A stretch of 64,000 nucleotides of DNA, taken from the NCBI GenBank assembly GCA_003258405.1, contig QKPN01000005.1:1-64000 (forward strand). Reading direction: 5' to 3'. The position numbers and the translations under genes are program-made. Under the pieces are notes generated by a model that saw only the letters and a program-made list of their open reading frames with translations, was not told the DNA's origin and did no database searches. The DNA comes from Rhodobacteraceae bacterium DSL-40. GTDB lineage: Bacteria; Pseudomonadota; Alphaproteobacteria; Rhodobacterales; Rhodobacteraceae. Shown here in pieces: positions 43,501-51,699 of the stretch (position 1 is its first letter; each line of letters begins with the position of its first letter).

Positions 43501-43511
43501 GACGAGGCAGC

Positions 43512-44390
43512 ATGCGTGGCGCCGATCTGGTCTGGGACGATGCACGGGTGTTTCTCGCCGTTGCGCGGGCTGGCACGCTGACGGGTGCCACCGGCGCGCT
43601 GGGCGGCGGCATCGCCACCACCTCGCGCCGCATCGAGCGGCTCGAGGCCGCGCTCGGTCTGCCGCTCTTCATCCGGCACCAGTCGGGCTACCGGCTGACC
43701 GACGAGGGTGCGGCACTCGTGCCGCGGGCCGAGGCGCTCGAGGCCGCTGCGAAAGCCTTCGGCGCCAGCGCCGAGGAGGCGCAGGGCGAGGTCTCGGGCC
43801 GCGTCCGGCTCGCGACCGCCGAGAATCTCGCCACTCCGCTTCTGATCCCGAGCCTCCCGACGCTCCTCGCGGCCCATCCCCGGCTCGAGCTCGAGATCGT
43901 GACGAATGTCCAGGCGGTGAACCTCCACCGCCGCGAGGCCGATCTTGCGCTGCGTCTCGTGCGGCCCGAGCGGGGGCATGTGGCGCAGCGCCGTCTCGGC
44001 ACCCTCGGCTACGGGCTCTATGCCGCTTCGGGCTGGAGAGCGGGCAGGGTGGCGGGCCCCGAGCCATACATCGGCTGGGCAGAGGTGCAGGCCGATCTGC
44101 CCGCCGCGCGCTGGATCGAGCAAAGGCTCGCCGGCCGCCCCCCCGTGCTTGCCACCACGACCCTCGCAAGCCAGGTGAGCGCGGCGCGCGCCGGCCTCGG
44201 CATTGCCGTCCTGCCGCACTTCCTCGCGCGCGCCGCCGGGCTGGAGGCGCTGCCGGAGGATCCGGGCCTCTCGCAGGAGATCTGGCTCGTCCTCCACGCC
44301 GATCTTGCCGCCGCCCGCCGTGTCCGGGTCGTCGCCGATCACATCGCCGCGCTCATCCACCACCACCATCAGGAGCTTGCGGGCGTCTGA
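43512..44390 (+). CDS. LysR-family transcription regulator
   Basis: A 292-residue LysR protein. The N-terminal winged helix (residues about 6-65) includes VWDDARVFLAVARAGTLTGA and TSRRIERLEAALGLPLFIRH. The co-inducer domain follows (GRVRLATAENLATPLLIPSL). The C-terminus ends in a His-rich IHHHHQELAGV. The ATG at 43512 follows GACGAGGCAGC. It is divergent from the aldo/keto reductase, the usual arrangement for a LysR protein and its target. Confidence 0.92.
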   Translation: MRGADLVWDDARVFLAVARAGTLTGATGALGGGIATTSRRIERLEAALGLPLFIRHQSGYRLTDEGAALVPRAEALEAAAKAFGASAEEAQGEVSGRVRLATAENLATPLLIPSLPTLLAAHPRLELEIVTNVQAVNLHRREADLALRLVRPERGHVAQRRLGTLGYGLYAASGWRAGRVAGPEPYIGWAEVQADLPAARWIEQRLAGRPPVLATTTLASQVSAARAGLGIAVLPHFLARAAGLEALPEDPGLSQEIWLVLHADLAAARRVRVVADHIAALIHHHHQELAGV

Positions 44391-44479
44391 GCCGAGTGGC
44401 CGCGCCGCCCGGGTTGCTCCTCAGCAGATTCGGGGATATGCGGTGGTCTCGTCACAAAATTGCGCGGGCGGGAATGAGA

Positions 44480-45331
44480 ATGGCAGGTAGTGATCCGAAG
44501 CTTCTGGTGACCACGGACTGGCTGGCGGCGCATCTCGACGCCCCCGACATCCGCATCCTGGATGCAAGCTGGCACATGCCCGACTCCGGCCGCAACGCGC
44601 ACGCCGAATACGAGGCCCGCCATATTCCGGGTGCCCGGTTCTTCGACATCGATGAAATCGCAGACACCCAGTCGGACCTGCCGCATATGGCGCCGCCGGT
44701 CGAGAAGTTCATCTCGCGGGTCCGCGCGCTCGGCATCGGCGACGGCCACCGCATCATCGTCTACGACAGCCTGGGGCTTTTCAGCGCCGCCCGGGCGTGG
44801 TGGCTCTTCCGCCTGTTCGGAAAGGAAGATGTCGCGGTGCTCGATGGCGGTCTGCCGAAATGGCTGTCCGAAGGGCGCCCGGTCGAGGATCTCGCGCCGA
44901 TTCCGCGCGACCGTCATTTCACCGCCCGGCGCGATGCGGGTCTCGTGCGCGACGTGACCCAGGTTGCCTCGAGCGCCAAGCTCGGCGATGCGCAGATCAT
45001 CGATGCCCGTTCGCCCGGCCGCTTCACCGGTGCCGAGGCGGAGCCGCGTCCGGGACTGCGTTCGGGCCATATCCCCGGTGCGAAGAACGTCCATTACGCG
45101 GCGCTGCTCAATTCGGACGGAACGATGAAATCGCCGGAGAAGCTCCGCGCGATCTTCGAGGCCGCGGGCGTCGATGTGGCGCGCCCCGCGATCACCACCT
45201 GCGGCTCCGGCGTCACCGCGGCGATCCTCTCGCTCGCGCTCGAAAGGCTCGGCAACCGCAATCACGCGCTCTACGACGGCTCCTGGGCGGAATGGGGCGC
45301 CTACGCGGATCTGAAGGTGGAAAAGGGATGA
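44480..45331 (+). CDS. sseA: Sulfurtransferase (3-mercaptopyruvate type)
   Basis: A 283-residue protein with two rhodanese domains. The catalytic cysteine is C241 in ITTCGSGVTAAIL; the CGSGVTA loop is typical of mercaptopyruvate sulfurtransferases rather than thiosulfate ones, which have CRxGxx loops. The N-terminal domain has LDASWHMPDSGRNAHAEYEA without a catalytic cysteine, as usual. It moves sulfur from 3-mercaptopyruvate to cyanide or a thiol. Its ATG lies 6 bp downstream of another in-frame ATG. It is coupled to the next gene by an ATGA overlap. Confidence 0.92.
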   Translation: MAGSDPKLLVTTDWLAAHLDAPDIRILDASWHMPDSGRNAHAEYEARHIPGARFFDIDEIADTQSDLPHMAPPVEKFISRVRALGIGDGHRIIVYDSLGLFSAARAWWLFRLFGKEDVAVLDGGLPKWLSEGRPVEDLAPIPRDRHFTARRDAGLVRDVTQVASSAKLGDAQIIDARSPGRFTGAEAEPRPGLRSGHIPGAKNVHYAALLNSDGTMKSPEKLRAIFEAAGVDVARPAITTCGSGVTAAILSLALERLGNRNHALYDGSWAEWGAYADLKVEKG

Positions 45332-45885
45332 AGCACCGCGCCGGCGACGTCGTCGACTACATCGTGACCCATCTCGCGATGGAGGAAAGGCCGTCCTATC
45401 CCCGCCCACACATCCCCGCGGGCCCGACCTCCGCGCTCATCGCCGCCGATAATCCGCCGCCCTGGTATTTCCTCTCGCTCTACGGCACCGTGGGCCAGGA
45501 GTATGAGTGGACGGACCAGTTCGAGCGCCCGACGGAGGAGCTGCAATCCTACCTCGGCGATCCGGCCGTCACGCTCTACACCTTCCTCCGCGCGGGCTGG
45601 CCGCATGGCTTCTTCCTTCTCGACGCGCGCGAGCCCGGAACCTGCGAGATCGCCTATTTCGGTCTCGTCCCGGACGTGATCGGCCATCGGTTCGGCGGCT
45701 TCCTGCTCGAGACGGCGGTCCACATGGCCTGGGACCGCCCGGGCACCCGGCGCGTCACGGTCAGCACCAACACGCTCGACCATCCCCGTGCCCTGGCGCT
45801 CTACCAGAAGGCCGGCTTTTCGCCGGAGCGGCGAGTAACCCTCCGCCGCGTGCTCACCCGCGACCGCGACCTCATCGGCGTTTGA
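45328..45885 (+). CDS. GNAT-family N-acetyltransferase
   Basis: A 185-residue acetyltransferase, starting inside the previous gene's stop (ATGA at 45328-45331). The acetyl-CoA region includes FGLVPDVIGHRFGGFLLE and the C-terminal strand TLDHPRALALYQKAGFSP, typical of the GNAT fold. The acceptor is unknown. Coupling to a sulfurtransferase and an aminotransferase suggests a role in amino-acid or sulfur metabolism, but this is only context. Confidence 0.85.
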   Translation: MKHRAGDVVDYIVTHLAMEERPSYPRPHIPAGPTSALIAADNPPPWYFLSLYGTVGQEYEWTDQFERPTEELQSYLGDPAVTLYTFLRAGWPHGFFLLDAREPGTCEIAYFGLVPDVIGHRFGGFLLETAVHMAWDRPGTRRVTVSTNTLDHPRALALYQKAGFSPERRVTLRRVLTRDRDLIGV

Positions 45886-45900
45886 CCCCGGAGACCGAAC

Positions 45901-47085
45901 ATGTTCGAAGCCCTCAAGGCGCCCCCTCCCGACAAGATCATCCAGCTCATCGGCATGTATGCCGCCGATCCGCGCACCGAGAAGCTCGATCTCGGCGTCG
46001 GCGTCTACAAGGACCCGCAGGGGTCCACGCCGATCATGCGGGCGGTCAAGGCCGCCGAGCACCGGCTCTGGAAGGAGCAGGAGACAAAGACCTATCTCAG
46101 CGTGCTGGGCGACAAGAGCTTCGTCACCGGCATGGCCGGCCTGATCCTCGGCGATTCCGTCGCGCCCGAACGTATCGGCGGCGGTCAGACGCCGGGCGGC
46201 ACCGGAGCGGTGCGCCAGCTCGCCGAGCTCGTGAAGCGCGCGACGCCCGATGCCACGGTCTGGTATTCCGATCCCACCTGGCCGAACCACCCGCAGATTC
46301 TCGCCCATGTCGGCCTCGCGGCGAAGACCTACCGCTACTACGATGCCGAGGCGGGGGCCGTGAGCTTCGAGGCGATGTGCGAGGACCTCAAGGCCGCAAA
46401 GGCGGGCGATGTGGTGATCCTGCACGGGTGCTGTCACAACCCGACGGGCGCCAATCTCAGCCTCGAGCAGTGGCAGGCGCTGACCGCCCAGATCGGCGAG
46501 CAGGGCCTCGTGCCCTTCGTTGACCTCGCCTATCAGGGCTTCGGCGACGGGCTCGAGGAGGACGTCGCCGGGCTCCGGCATCTCGCCGCGACCCTGCCCG
46601 AAGTGATGCTCGCCGCGAGCTGCTCGAAGAACTTCGGCCTTTACCGCGACCGCGTCGGCGCGGCCATCGTCATCGGCAAGGACGCCGAAGCGGCGAAGGT
46701 GACCGAGGCCAACATCGGAGCCCTCAACCGGCTGAACTTCTCCTTCCCGCCGGATCACGGCGCCAAGGTCGTTTCGCTCATCCTCCATGATGCGGAACTC
46801 CGTGCCGACTGGATCGCCGAGCTTGAGGACATGCGCCTCAACATGCTCACGCTCCGCAAGGGGCTCGCCGAGGCGCTGCGCCGCGAGGCGAATTCCGACC
46901 GCTTCGACTACATCGCCGTGCACCGCGGCATGTTCACCCAGCTCGGCGGCACGCTCGAGAAGGTGGCGAAGCTGCGCGAGGAGCATGGCGTCTACATGGT
47001 GGGCACGGGCCGCATCAATATCGCGGGCCTGCCGGCCGACGGGCTCGACAAGCTCGCCAAGGCGATCGTCGCGGTCGGCATCTGA
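45901..47085 (+). CDS. Aromatic/aspartate aminotransferase (class I)
   Basis: A 394-residue PLP enzyme of the AspC/TyrB group. The Schiff-base lysine is K243 in SCSKNFGLYRDRVGA, and the substrate/PLP segments YSDPTWPNHPQI and LHGCCHNPTGANL match tyrosine and aspartate aminotransferases. Length is standard. It moves amino groups between aromatic or acidic amino acids and 2-oxoglutarate or oxaloacetate. It starts 15 bp after the GNAT gene and closes a three-gene unit, with a hairpin after it. TyrB or AspC cannot be separated by eye. Confidence 0.92.
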   Translation: MFEALKAPPPDKIIQLIGMYAADPRTEKLDLGVGVYKDPQGSTPIMRAVKAAEHRLWKEQETKTYLSVLGDKSFVTGMAGLILGDSVAPERIGGGQTPGGTGAVRQLAELVKRATPDATVWYSDPTWPNHPQILAHVGLAAKTYRYYDAEAGAVSFEAMCEDLKAAKAGDVVILHGCCHNPTGANLSLEQWQALTAQIGEQGLVPFVDLAYQGFGDGLEEDVAGLRHLAATLPEVMLAASCSKNFGLYRDRVGAAIVIGKDAEAAKVTEANIGALNRLNFSFPPDHGAKVVSLILHDAELRADWIAELEDMRLNMLTLRKGLAEALRREANSDRFDYIAVHRGMFTQLGGTLEKVAKLREEHGVYMVGTGRINIAGLPADGLDKLAKAIVAVGI

Positions 47086-47093
47086 TCGCGATC

Positions 47094-47124
47094 GGGCCTC
47101 CGCCTCCGCGCGAGGAGGAGGCCC
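47094..47124. terminator. Two-way hairpin between convergent genes
   Basis: GGGCCTCC at 47094-47101 pairs with GGAGGCCC at 47117-47124, and the inner bases CCTCC/GGAGG extend the stem. It lies between the aminotransferase stop and the ArsR stop and can serve both strands. No T-run is present, so this is a moderate call. Confidence 0.5.
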
Positions 47125-47130
47125 TCCGCC

Positions 47131-47535
47131 TCAACCACCGTCGGTGCGCCGGAGCATCGCCTCTTCCTCGTCGGGCCCCTCCACCTCGTTGACCACGCCC
47201 TCCTCGCCGAGGGCCGCGTCCAGAAGCCGCTCCAGCGCGTCGTAATCCGCTGTCGCAAAGGCGCCGAACCCCTGCATCCAGACAAAGGCTGCCGCCAGCG
47301 CGTCGGGCTCGAGCCGGCAGCTCCGCACGCGGCCCTCGCGCACCTGGCTCACCAGCCCTGCGCGCCCGAGGATCTGGAGATGCTTCGAGACGGCGGCGAG
47401 CGACATGGGCAGTGGCTCCGCCAGATCGCTGACGCTCTGCTCGCCGTCCAGCAGCACCCGAAGCAGCGCCCGACGGGTCGGATCGGCGAGGGCGGCGAAG
47501 ACGAGATCGAGGTCGGGATCGGTGCGAGGCTCCAT
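47131..47535 (-). CDS. ArsR-family transcription regulator
   Basis: A 134-residue winged-helix protein. Residues about 14-60 hold AALADPTRRALLRVLLDGEQ and MSLAAVSKHLQILGRAGLV, the recognition helix with its SKHLxIL motif. No metal-binding Cys pair such as ELCVCDL is present, so it is probably a non-metal ArsR of the type paired with SRPBCC proteins, but no such gene is adjacent. Its operator candidate sits 42 bp upstream of the start. Confidence 0.9.
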   Translation of the reverse strand: MEPRTDPDLDLVFAALADPTRRALLRVLLDGEQSVSDLAEPLPMSLAAVSKHLQILGRAGLVSQVREGRVRSCRLEPDALAAAFVWMQGFGAFATADYDALERLLDAALGEEGVVNEVEGPDEEEAMLRRTDGG

Positions 47536-47576
47536 GCGCGGACAGTTCTCCTATCACCCTGAAAAGTCAACGACTT

Positions 47577-47606
47577 GGTTGAATGTAAGATCAACCATCT
47601 GGTTGA
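47577..47606. promoter_or_regulatory. ArsR operator: three alternating half-sites
   Basis: GGTTGA (47577-47582), TCAACC (47591-47596) and GGTTGA (47601-47606) form two overlapping perfect dyads with 8- and 4-bp centres. The array lies just upstream of the ArsR gene and fits autorepression by a dimer-binding ArsR. Its sites match the usual TCAACC-type palindromes of this family. Confidence 0.7.
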
Positions 47607-47686
47607 ATGAGTGACTCGGAAGGCCCGCGCACCCGAATTACGCTGCAAAGCCGCAAAATAACCCTGCGGCGGAATCTCATCTCGAG

Positions 47687-47711
47687 AGATATTGGTTTTA
47701 AAACAATATCT
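47687..47711. repeat. 25-nt AT-rich palindrome upstream of the atp promoter
   Basis: AGATATTG (47687-47694) and CAATATCT (47704-47711) are perfect inverted repeats around GTTTTAAAA, whose inner TTT/AAA also pair, so 22 of the flanking 24 bases pair symmetrically with only one mismatched pair. It lies 29 bp before the -35 box of the atp promoter, in unusually AT-rich DNA. It could be an operator, or a binding site for a global factor; it is not obviously a hairpin terminator because no gene ends into it. Confidence 0.6.
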
Positions 47712-47740
47712 TGCATGTTTTTGGCAAGGGCCCGGTTTGC

Positions 47741-47769
47741 TTGACAGACCTTTCACGATTGCTTTAAGA
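47741..47769 (+). promoter_or_regulatory. sigma-70-type promoter for the atp operon
   Basis: TTGACA at 47741-47746 is a consensus -35 box. With a 17-bp spacer, TTAAGA at 47764-47769 gives a passable -10 box. Transcription would start about 60 bp before atpI, leaving a GC-rich leader with a GGGAAGCGAGGGG ribosome site region. Confidence 0.6.
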
Positions 47770-47833
47770 CCCTCGCAAAAGTCAGTACAGGGCTTGGGGA
47801 CGCAACGACGGGAAGCGAGGGGCAAACAAGGCG

Positions 47834-48226
47834 ATGGAAGAGGAATCCTTTTCCGAACGCATGAAGGCCCTCGAACACCGGATCCACGCAGCCAGGTCTT
47901 CCGGCGAGGCTCCCGGCAAGGGTAGCAGCGCCGGAGAGAAGTACACCCAGAGCTCGCTCGCCTGGCGCATGGTGACCGAGCTCGTCGCGGGGATGCTGCT
48001 CGGGCTGGCGATCGGATACGGGCTCGACAGCCTGTTCGGAACACGGCCGGCCTTTCTGGTGGTGTTCGCCCTTCTCGGCTTCGCGGCCGGGGTGCGTACG
48101 ATGATCCGCACCGCCGAAGAGGTGCGGGAAAAACGGGCCGAGGGTGCACGCTTGGGCGGCTCGGGCAAAACCGGCCCCGAGGGCCGCACGGATGAAACGG
48201 ACCCGTCGGGTCCAGGAGAGGGCTGA
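47834..48226 (+). CDS. atpI: ATP synthase protein I
   Basis: A 130-residue membrane protein with a charged N-terminus ([18 protein letters not shown]), a helical segment ending [20 protein letters not shown], and two membrane helices. AtpI helps assemble the c-ring. It starts the F0 operon with atpB 10 bp downstream. The last 30 residues are polar and variable. Confidence 0.85.
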   Translation: MEEESFSERMKALEHRIHAARSSGEAPGKGSSAGEKYTQSSLAWRMVTELVAGMLLGLAIGYGLDSLFGTRPAFLVVFALLGFAAGVRTMIRTAEEVREKRAEGARLGGSGKTGPEGRTDETDPSGPGEG

Positions 48227-48236
48227 GAGAGCGACG

Positions 48237-48998
48237 ATGGCAGGCGAAGCGGAACACGGCGGCAACGGCTTCAACATCCACCCGATGGAACAGTTCAAGG
48301 TCCATCCGCTCTTTGGTGATGGCGCGGTGCACTGGTACACGCCCACCAATGCGACACTCTGGATGCTGATCACGGTTCTTGCCATCACGCTCTTCATGGT
48401 CTTCGGCACCCGCGGCCGGGCCCTGATCCCCTCCCGCGGCCAGTCCGCCGCCGAAGTGGTGTTCGGCTTTACCCGCAAGATGGTCGAGGACGTCGCCGGC
48501 AAGGAAGGAGCGAAATACTTCCCCTACATCCTGACCCTCTTCCTCTTCATCCTCTTCGCCAACGTGCTCGCGATCATCCCGACGAGCTTCGCGCCCACCT
48601 CGCACATCGCCGTGACGGCGGTGCTTGCGGTCGCGGTCTTCGTGACCGTCACGGTGATCGGTTTCGTCAAGCACGGCACGCATTTCTTCAACCTCTTCTG
48701 GGTGTCCTCCGCGCCGACCGTGGCGCTGCGTATCGTGCTCGCGGTGATCGAGGTCATCTCCTACTTCGTGCGCCCCGTCAGCCACTCCATCCGACTTGGC
48801 GGCAACATGATGGCCGGCCACGCGGTGCTGAAGGTGTTCGCGGGCTTCGCCGGTGCCCTGGGTGTCGGTGCCGTTCTTCCGATCGTTGCGATCTCGGCCA
48901 TCTACGGCCTCGAGGTCCTGGTGGCGTTCATTCAGGCTTACGTCTTCGCGATCCTGACGTGCGTCTACCTCAACGACGCGCTGCATCCGGGCCACTGA
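48237..48998 (+). CDS. atpB: ATP synthase F0 subunit a
   Basis: A 253-residue membrane protein; the start at 48237 is chosen for [20 protein letters not shown]. Subunit a forms the proton half-channels. The essential arginine is in [20 protein letters not shown], and the final helix has [20 protein letters not shown]. Length and residues match alphaproteobacterial AtpB. Confidence 0.97.
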   Translation: MAGEAEHGGNGFNIHPMEQFKVHPLFGDGAVHWYTPTNATLWMLITVLAITLFMVFGTRGRALIPSRGQSAAEVVFGFTRKMVEDVAGKEGAKYFPYILTLFLFILFANVLAIIPTSFAPTSHIAVTAVLAVAVFVTVTVIGFVKHGTHFFNLFWVSSAPTVALRIVLAVIEVISYFVRPVSHSIRLGGNMMAGHAVLKVFAGFAGALGVGAVLPIVAISAIYGLEVLVAFIQAYVFAILTCVYLNDALHPGH

Positions 48999-49051
48999 GC
49001 CCGGACGTCATATCCAGAATTTCCGCCATTCCAATCCAAAGGAGCTTCAAG

Positions 49052-49288
49052 ATGGAAGGCAATATCGCTGAAATGGGTCAGTTCATCGGCGCGGGCCTGG
49101 CCTGCACGGGGATGGGCGGCGCCGGCATCGGTATCGGCCACGTCGCCGGCAACTTCCTCGCGGGCGCCCTGCGCAACCCGGCTGCCGCCGGTGAGCAGAC
49201 CGCGACGCTCTTCATCGGCATCGCCTTTGCAGAAGCTCTCGGCATCTTCTCGTTCCTGGTTGCCCTCCTCCTGATGTTCGCCGTCTGA
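49052..49288 (+). CDS. atpE: ATP synthase F0 subunit c
   Basis: A 78-residue hairpin protein with two membrane helices. The ion-binding carboxylate is E61 in [16 protein letters not shown], and the helix 1 motif is [15 protein letters not shown]. The ribosome site AAGGAGCTTCAAG precedes the ATG. The c-ring turns as protons pass through subunit a. Confidence 0.97.
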   Translation: MEGNIAEMGQFIGAGLACTGMGGAGIGIGHVAGNFLAGALRNPAAAGEQTATLFIGIAFAEALGIFSFLVALLLMFAV

Positions 49289-49347
49289 TCGGCAAACGTT
49301 ATCCGCCGTGCGGGCTCTGCCCGCGCGGCTTCTGGACGGAGTGACAC

Positions 49348-49887
49348 ATGGCAAATGATACACTCGGGGCCGAGGTTCTTGAACACGCCGAAGCCGGCAT
49401 GCCGCAGCTCGACGTCTCGATCTTCCCGAACCTGATCTTCTGGCTGATCGTCTCGATCGTTCTGCTGTATCTGATCCTGAGCCGCGTGGCCATTCCGCGG
49501 ATCACCAGTGTTCTGGCCGAACGAAGCGACGCGATCTCGAGCGATCTCGAACAGGCACAGCTCTACAAGCGCCGTGCCGAGGAAGCCGAGGCCGCCTACA
49601 ACGCTGCGCTGGCCAAGGCGCGCGAGGAAGCCCAGAAGATCGCGGCCGATACCAAGGCTCAGGTCGGCAAGGAAACCGCGGTGCTCCTGGCGAAGGCCGA
49701 TGCGGAGATCGCGGCGAAAGCCGCGGAATCCGAGGCCCGGATCGGCGAGATCCGCGAGAGTGCTGCGCGCAGTGTCGAGGAGGTCGCCAAGGAGACCGCC
49801 GCCGAGATCGTCGCAGCAATCCTGCCGGGCAAGAAGGCCGACGCCGCTGCGGTGGATTCGGCCGTCAGCAGCCGGCTGAAGGGGTAG
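49348..49887 (+). CDS. atpX: ATP synthase F0 subunit b'
   Basis: A 179-residue stator subunit: one membrane helix near residues 26-45 (SIFPNLIFWLIVSIVLLYLI) then a long coiled coil rich in Ala, Glu and Lys. Having separate b' and b genes is typical of photosynthetic and related alphaproteobacteria. It lies 59 bp after atpE and 4 bp before atpF. The symbol is the Rhodobacter-style name for b'; atpG is also used. Confidence 0.9.
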   Translation: MANDTLGAEVLEHAEAGMPQLDVSIFPNLIFWLIVSIVLLYLILSRVAIPRITSVLAERSDAISSDLEQAQLYKRRAEEAEAAYNAALAKAREEAQKIAADTKAQVGKETAVLLAKADAEIAAKAAESEARIGEIRESAARSVEEVAKETAAEIVAAILPGKKADAAAVDSAVSSRLKG

Positions 49888-49891
49888 GGCG

Positions 49892-50383
49892 ATGGACTTT
49901 CTCAACAACACCAACATCGTCGTCTCGATCGGCTTCATCCTTTTCGTGGGCGTGGTGATCTACTACGGCGTCCCGAAGCTCCTCGCCTCCAAGCTCGATG
50001 CGCGTGCCGCCTCGATCAAGGCGGATCTCGAGGAAGCCCGGGCCCTGCGCGAGGAGGCTCAGACCCTTCTCGCGGGATACGAGCGCCGTCAGCGCGAAGT
50101 CCAGATCCAGGCCGACGAGATCGTCAAGGCTGCGCGGAGCGAGGCGGCCCAGGCGGCGGAAACGGCGAAGGCGGATATCCGTGCCGCCGTCGACCGGCGC
50201 CTCACCACCGCGGGCGAACAGATCAAGGCCGCCGAACAGGCCGCGATCCGTCAGGTCAAGGACCGTGCCGTCACCGTGGCCATCGCCGCGGCGGGCGACG
50301 TGATCCGCGACAAGATGAAGGCTGCCGACGTCAACGCGATGATCGATGCCTCGATCAAGGAAGTCGGTTCGAAGCTGCACTGA
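49892..50383 (+). CDS. atpF: ATP synthase F0 subunit b
   Basis: A 163-residue peripheral-stalk subunit. One membrane helix at residues about 8-26 (NIVVSIGFILFVGVVIYYGV) is followed by a coiled coil (LDARAASIKADLEEARALRE). It pairs with b' to hold F1 against the rotor. It is the last F0 gene; a terminator hairpin follows 26 bp after the stop. The F1 genes (atpHAGDC) are elsewhere, as usual in this group. Confidence 0.95.
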   Translation: MDFLNNTNIVVSIGFILFVGVVIYYGVPKLLASKLDARAASIKADLEEARALREEAQTLLAGYERRQREVQIQADEIVKAARSEAAQAAETAKADIRAAVDRRLTTAGEQIKAAEQAAIRQVKDRAVTVAIAAAGDVIRDKMKAADVNAMIDASIKEVGSKLH

Positions 50384-50409
50384 GCGGCCCCCGAACCTTT
50401 CCGATCCGC

Positions 50410-50440
50410 AAGGCCCGCCCCTGTCAATGGGGCGGGCCTT
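50410..50440 (+). terminator. Strong hairpin ending the atp operon
   Basis: AAGGCCCGCCCC at 50410-50421 pairs perfectly over 12 bp with GGGGCGGGCCTT at 50429-50440 around a 7-nt loop. It lies between atpF and the convergent one-carbon operon and would act on both strands. Confidence 0.85.
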
Positions 50441-50455
50441 CCGCATTCTGGAGCC

Positions 50456-50770
50456 TCAGCACCCGTTGCAGAGCGCTTCGAGCCGCGCCGCAACCTCGTC
50501 GCCCGCGATACGCAGCCGCTTGATGCGCGCCTTCTCCCCGGCAATGAAGCTGATGTCCGAGCGTGCAACGCCGAGGGTCTTGGCAAGGAATACGACGAGC
50601 GCCTTGTTGGCGGCGCCATCGACGGGCGGAGCGGAGACACGCACCCTGAGACAGGCCATGCCGTCCTGTTCCATCACCCCCTCGATTCCGGCCCGCCCGC
50701 CGCGCGGCGTGAGCCGGACCGCAAGCTCGAGCCCATCCGGTCCGGCCCGCCAGGGCCGGCCGCCGCTCAC
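50456..50770 (-). CDS. DUF167 (YggU-type) small protein
   Basis: A 104-residue protein of the DUF167 family. The conserved end VSAPPVDGAANKALVVFLAK and ISFIAGEKARIKRLRI are diagnostic. A GTG at 50770 is used as start because it overlaps the previous stop as GTGA; an ATG-start frame would extend 30 residues into the methyltransferase gene. The family function is unknown; it is often seen next to metabolic genes. It is the last gene of the one-carbon operon. Confidence 0.85.
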   Translation of the reverse strand: MSGGRPWRAGPDGLELAVRLTPRGGRAGIEGVMEQDGMACLRVRVSAPPVDGAANKALVVFLAKTLGVARSDISFIAGEKARIKRLRIAGDEVAARLEALCNGC

Positions 50771-51699
50771 GCCCGCCGCCGCCGGCGGTTCTCCCGCCCG
50801 GCCCGTGCCCCTTCGGGTGTCGCGCCCTCGGCGGCCGCGGGCTTGTTCGCCCGGATCCAAGCCGCGCCATGCGGATCGTTCGCCATGAGAAGGTTCGCCG
50901 CGCGCACCGCCTCCATCTCCTGCGGACGCACCGGGTTCATGATCGCCGAGGTCATGCCGGCGCAGATCGCCATCGGCAGGAAGGCCGCGTTGATCCCGTG
51001 CCGGTTCGGCAGCCCGAAGGAGACGTTGGAGGCGCCGCAGGTCGTGTTGACCCCGAGCTCCTCGCGCAGCCGCCGCACGAGCGCAAAGACCTGAAGCCCC
51101 GCGGTCGCCATTGCCCCCACGGGCATCATCAGCGGATCGACCACGATGTCATGGGCCGGAATGCCGAAATCCGCCGCGCGCTCGACGATCTTCTTCGCGA
51201 CGGCAAAACGCACGTCCGGGTCTTCCGAGATCCCGCTGTCGTCGTTCGAGATCGCGACCACCGGAACATTGTATTTCTTCACCAGCGGCAGCACCCGCTC
51301 GAGCCGCTCCTCCTCGCCGGTGACGGAATTGAGCAGCGGCCGCCCCGCCGCAGCGGCGAGCCCCGCTTCCAGCGCCGCGGGGACACTCGAGTCGATGCAG
51401 AGCGGCACATCGACCAGCCCCTGCACCAGTTCGATCATCTGCCGCATCAGCGGCGGCTCGGTCACGTTCGGATCGGGGTTCGAATTGTAGACGACGCCTG
51501 CGTTCACATCGAGCATGGTGGCGCCGCAGGCGACCTGTTCCAGCGCATCCTTCTCGACAGTGGAGAAATCGCCCGCTTCGAGCTGCGCGGCCAGCGCCTT
51601 GCGCCCGGTCGGGTTGATGCGCTCGCCGATCACGCAGAAAGGCTGGTCGAAGCCGATGATGGCGGTGCGGGTCCGGGATTCGACGATCGTTCGGGTCAT
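50767..51699 (-). CDS. Pterin-binding methyltetrahydrofolate methyltransferase (MtgA-like)
   Basis: A 310-residue TIM-barrel protein of the DHPS-like pterin-binding family. Signatures are CVIGERINPTGRKAL near the start, ATMLDVNAGVVYNSN, DVPLCIDSSVPAALEAGL and the C-terminal NTTCGASNVSFGLPNRHGIN. It binds methyl-THF and exchanges the methyl group with a corrinoid protein, as in glycine betaine demethylation. No corrinoid protein or substrate methyltransferase is in the window. A Arg-rich tail follows at the C-terminus. It is in a five-gene operon with an MTHFR-like protein. Confidence 0.85.
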   Translation of the reverse strand: MTRTIVESRTRTAIIGFDQPFCVIGERINPTGRKALAAQLEAGDFSTVEKDALEQVACGATMLDVNAGVVYNSNPDPNVTEPPLMRQMIELVQGLVDVPLCIDSSVPAALEAGLAAAAGRPLLNSVTGEEERLERVLPLVKKYNVPVVAISNDDSGISEDPDVRFAVAKKIVERAADFGIPAHDIVVDPLMMPVGAMATAGLQVFALVRRLREELGVNTTCGASNVSFGLPNRHGINAAFLPMAICAGMTSAIMNPVRPQEMEAVRAANLLMANDPHGAAWIRANKPAAAEGATPEGARAGRENRRRRRA

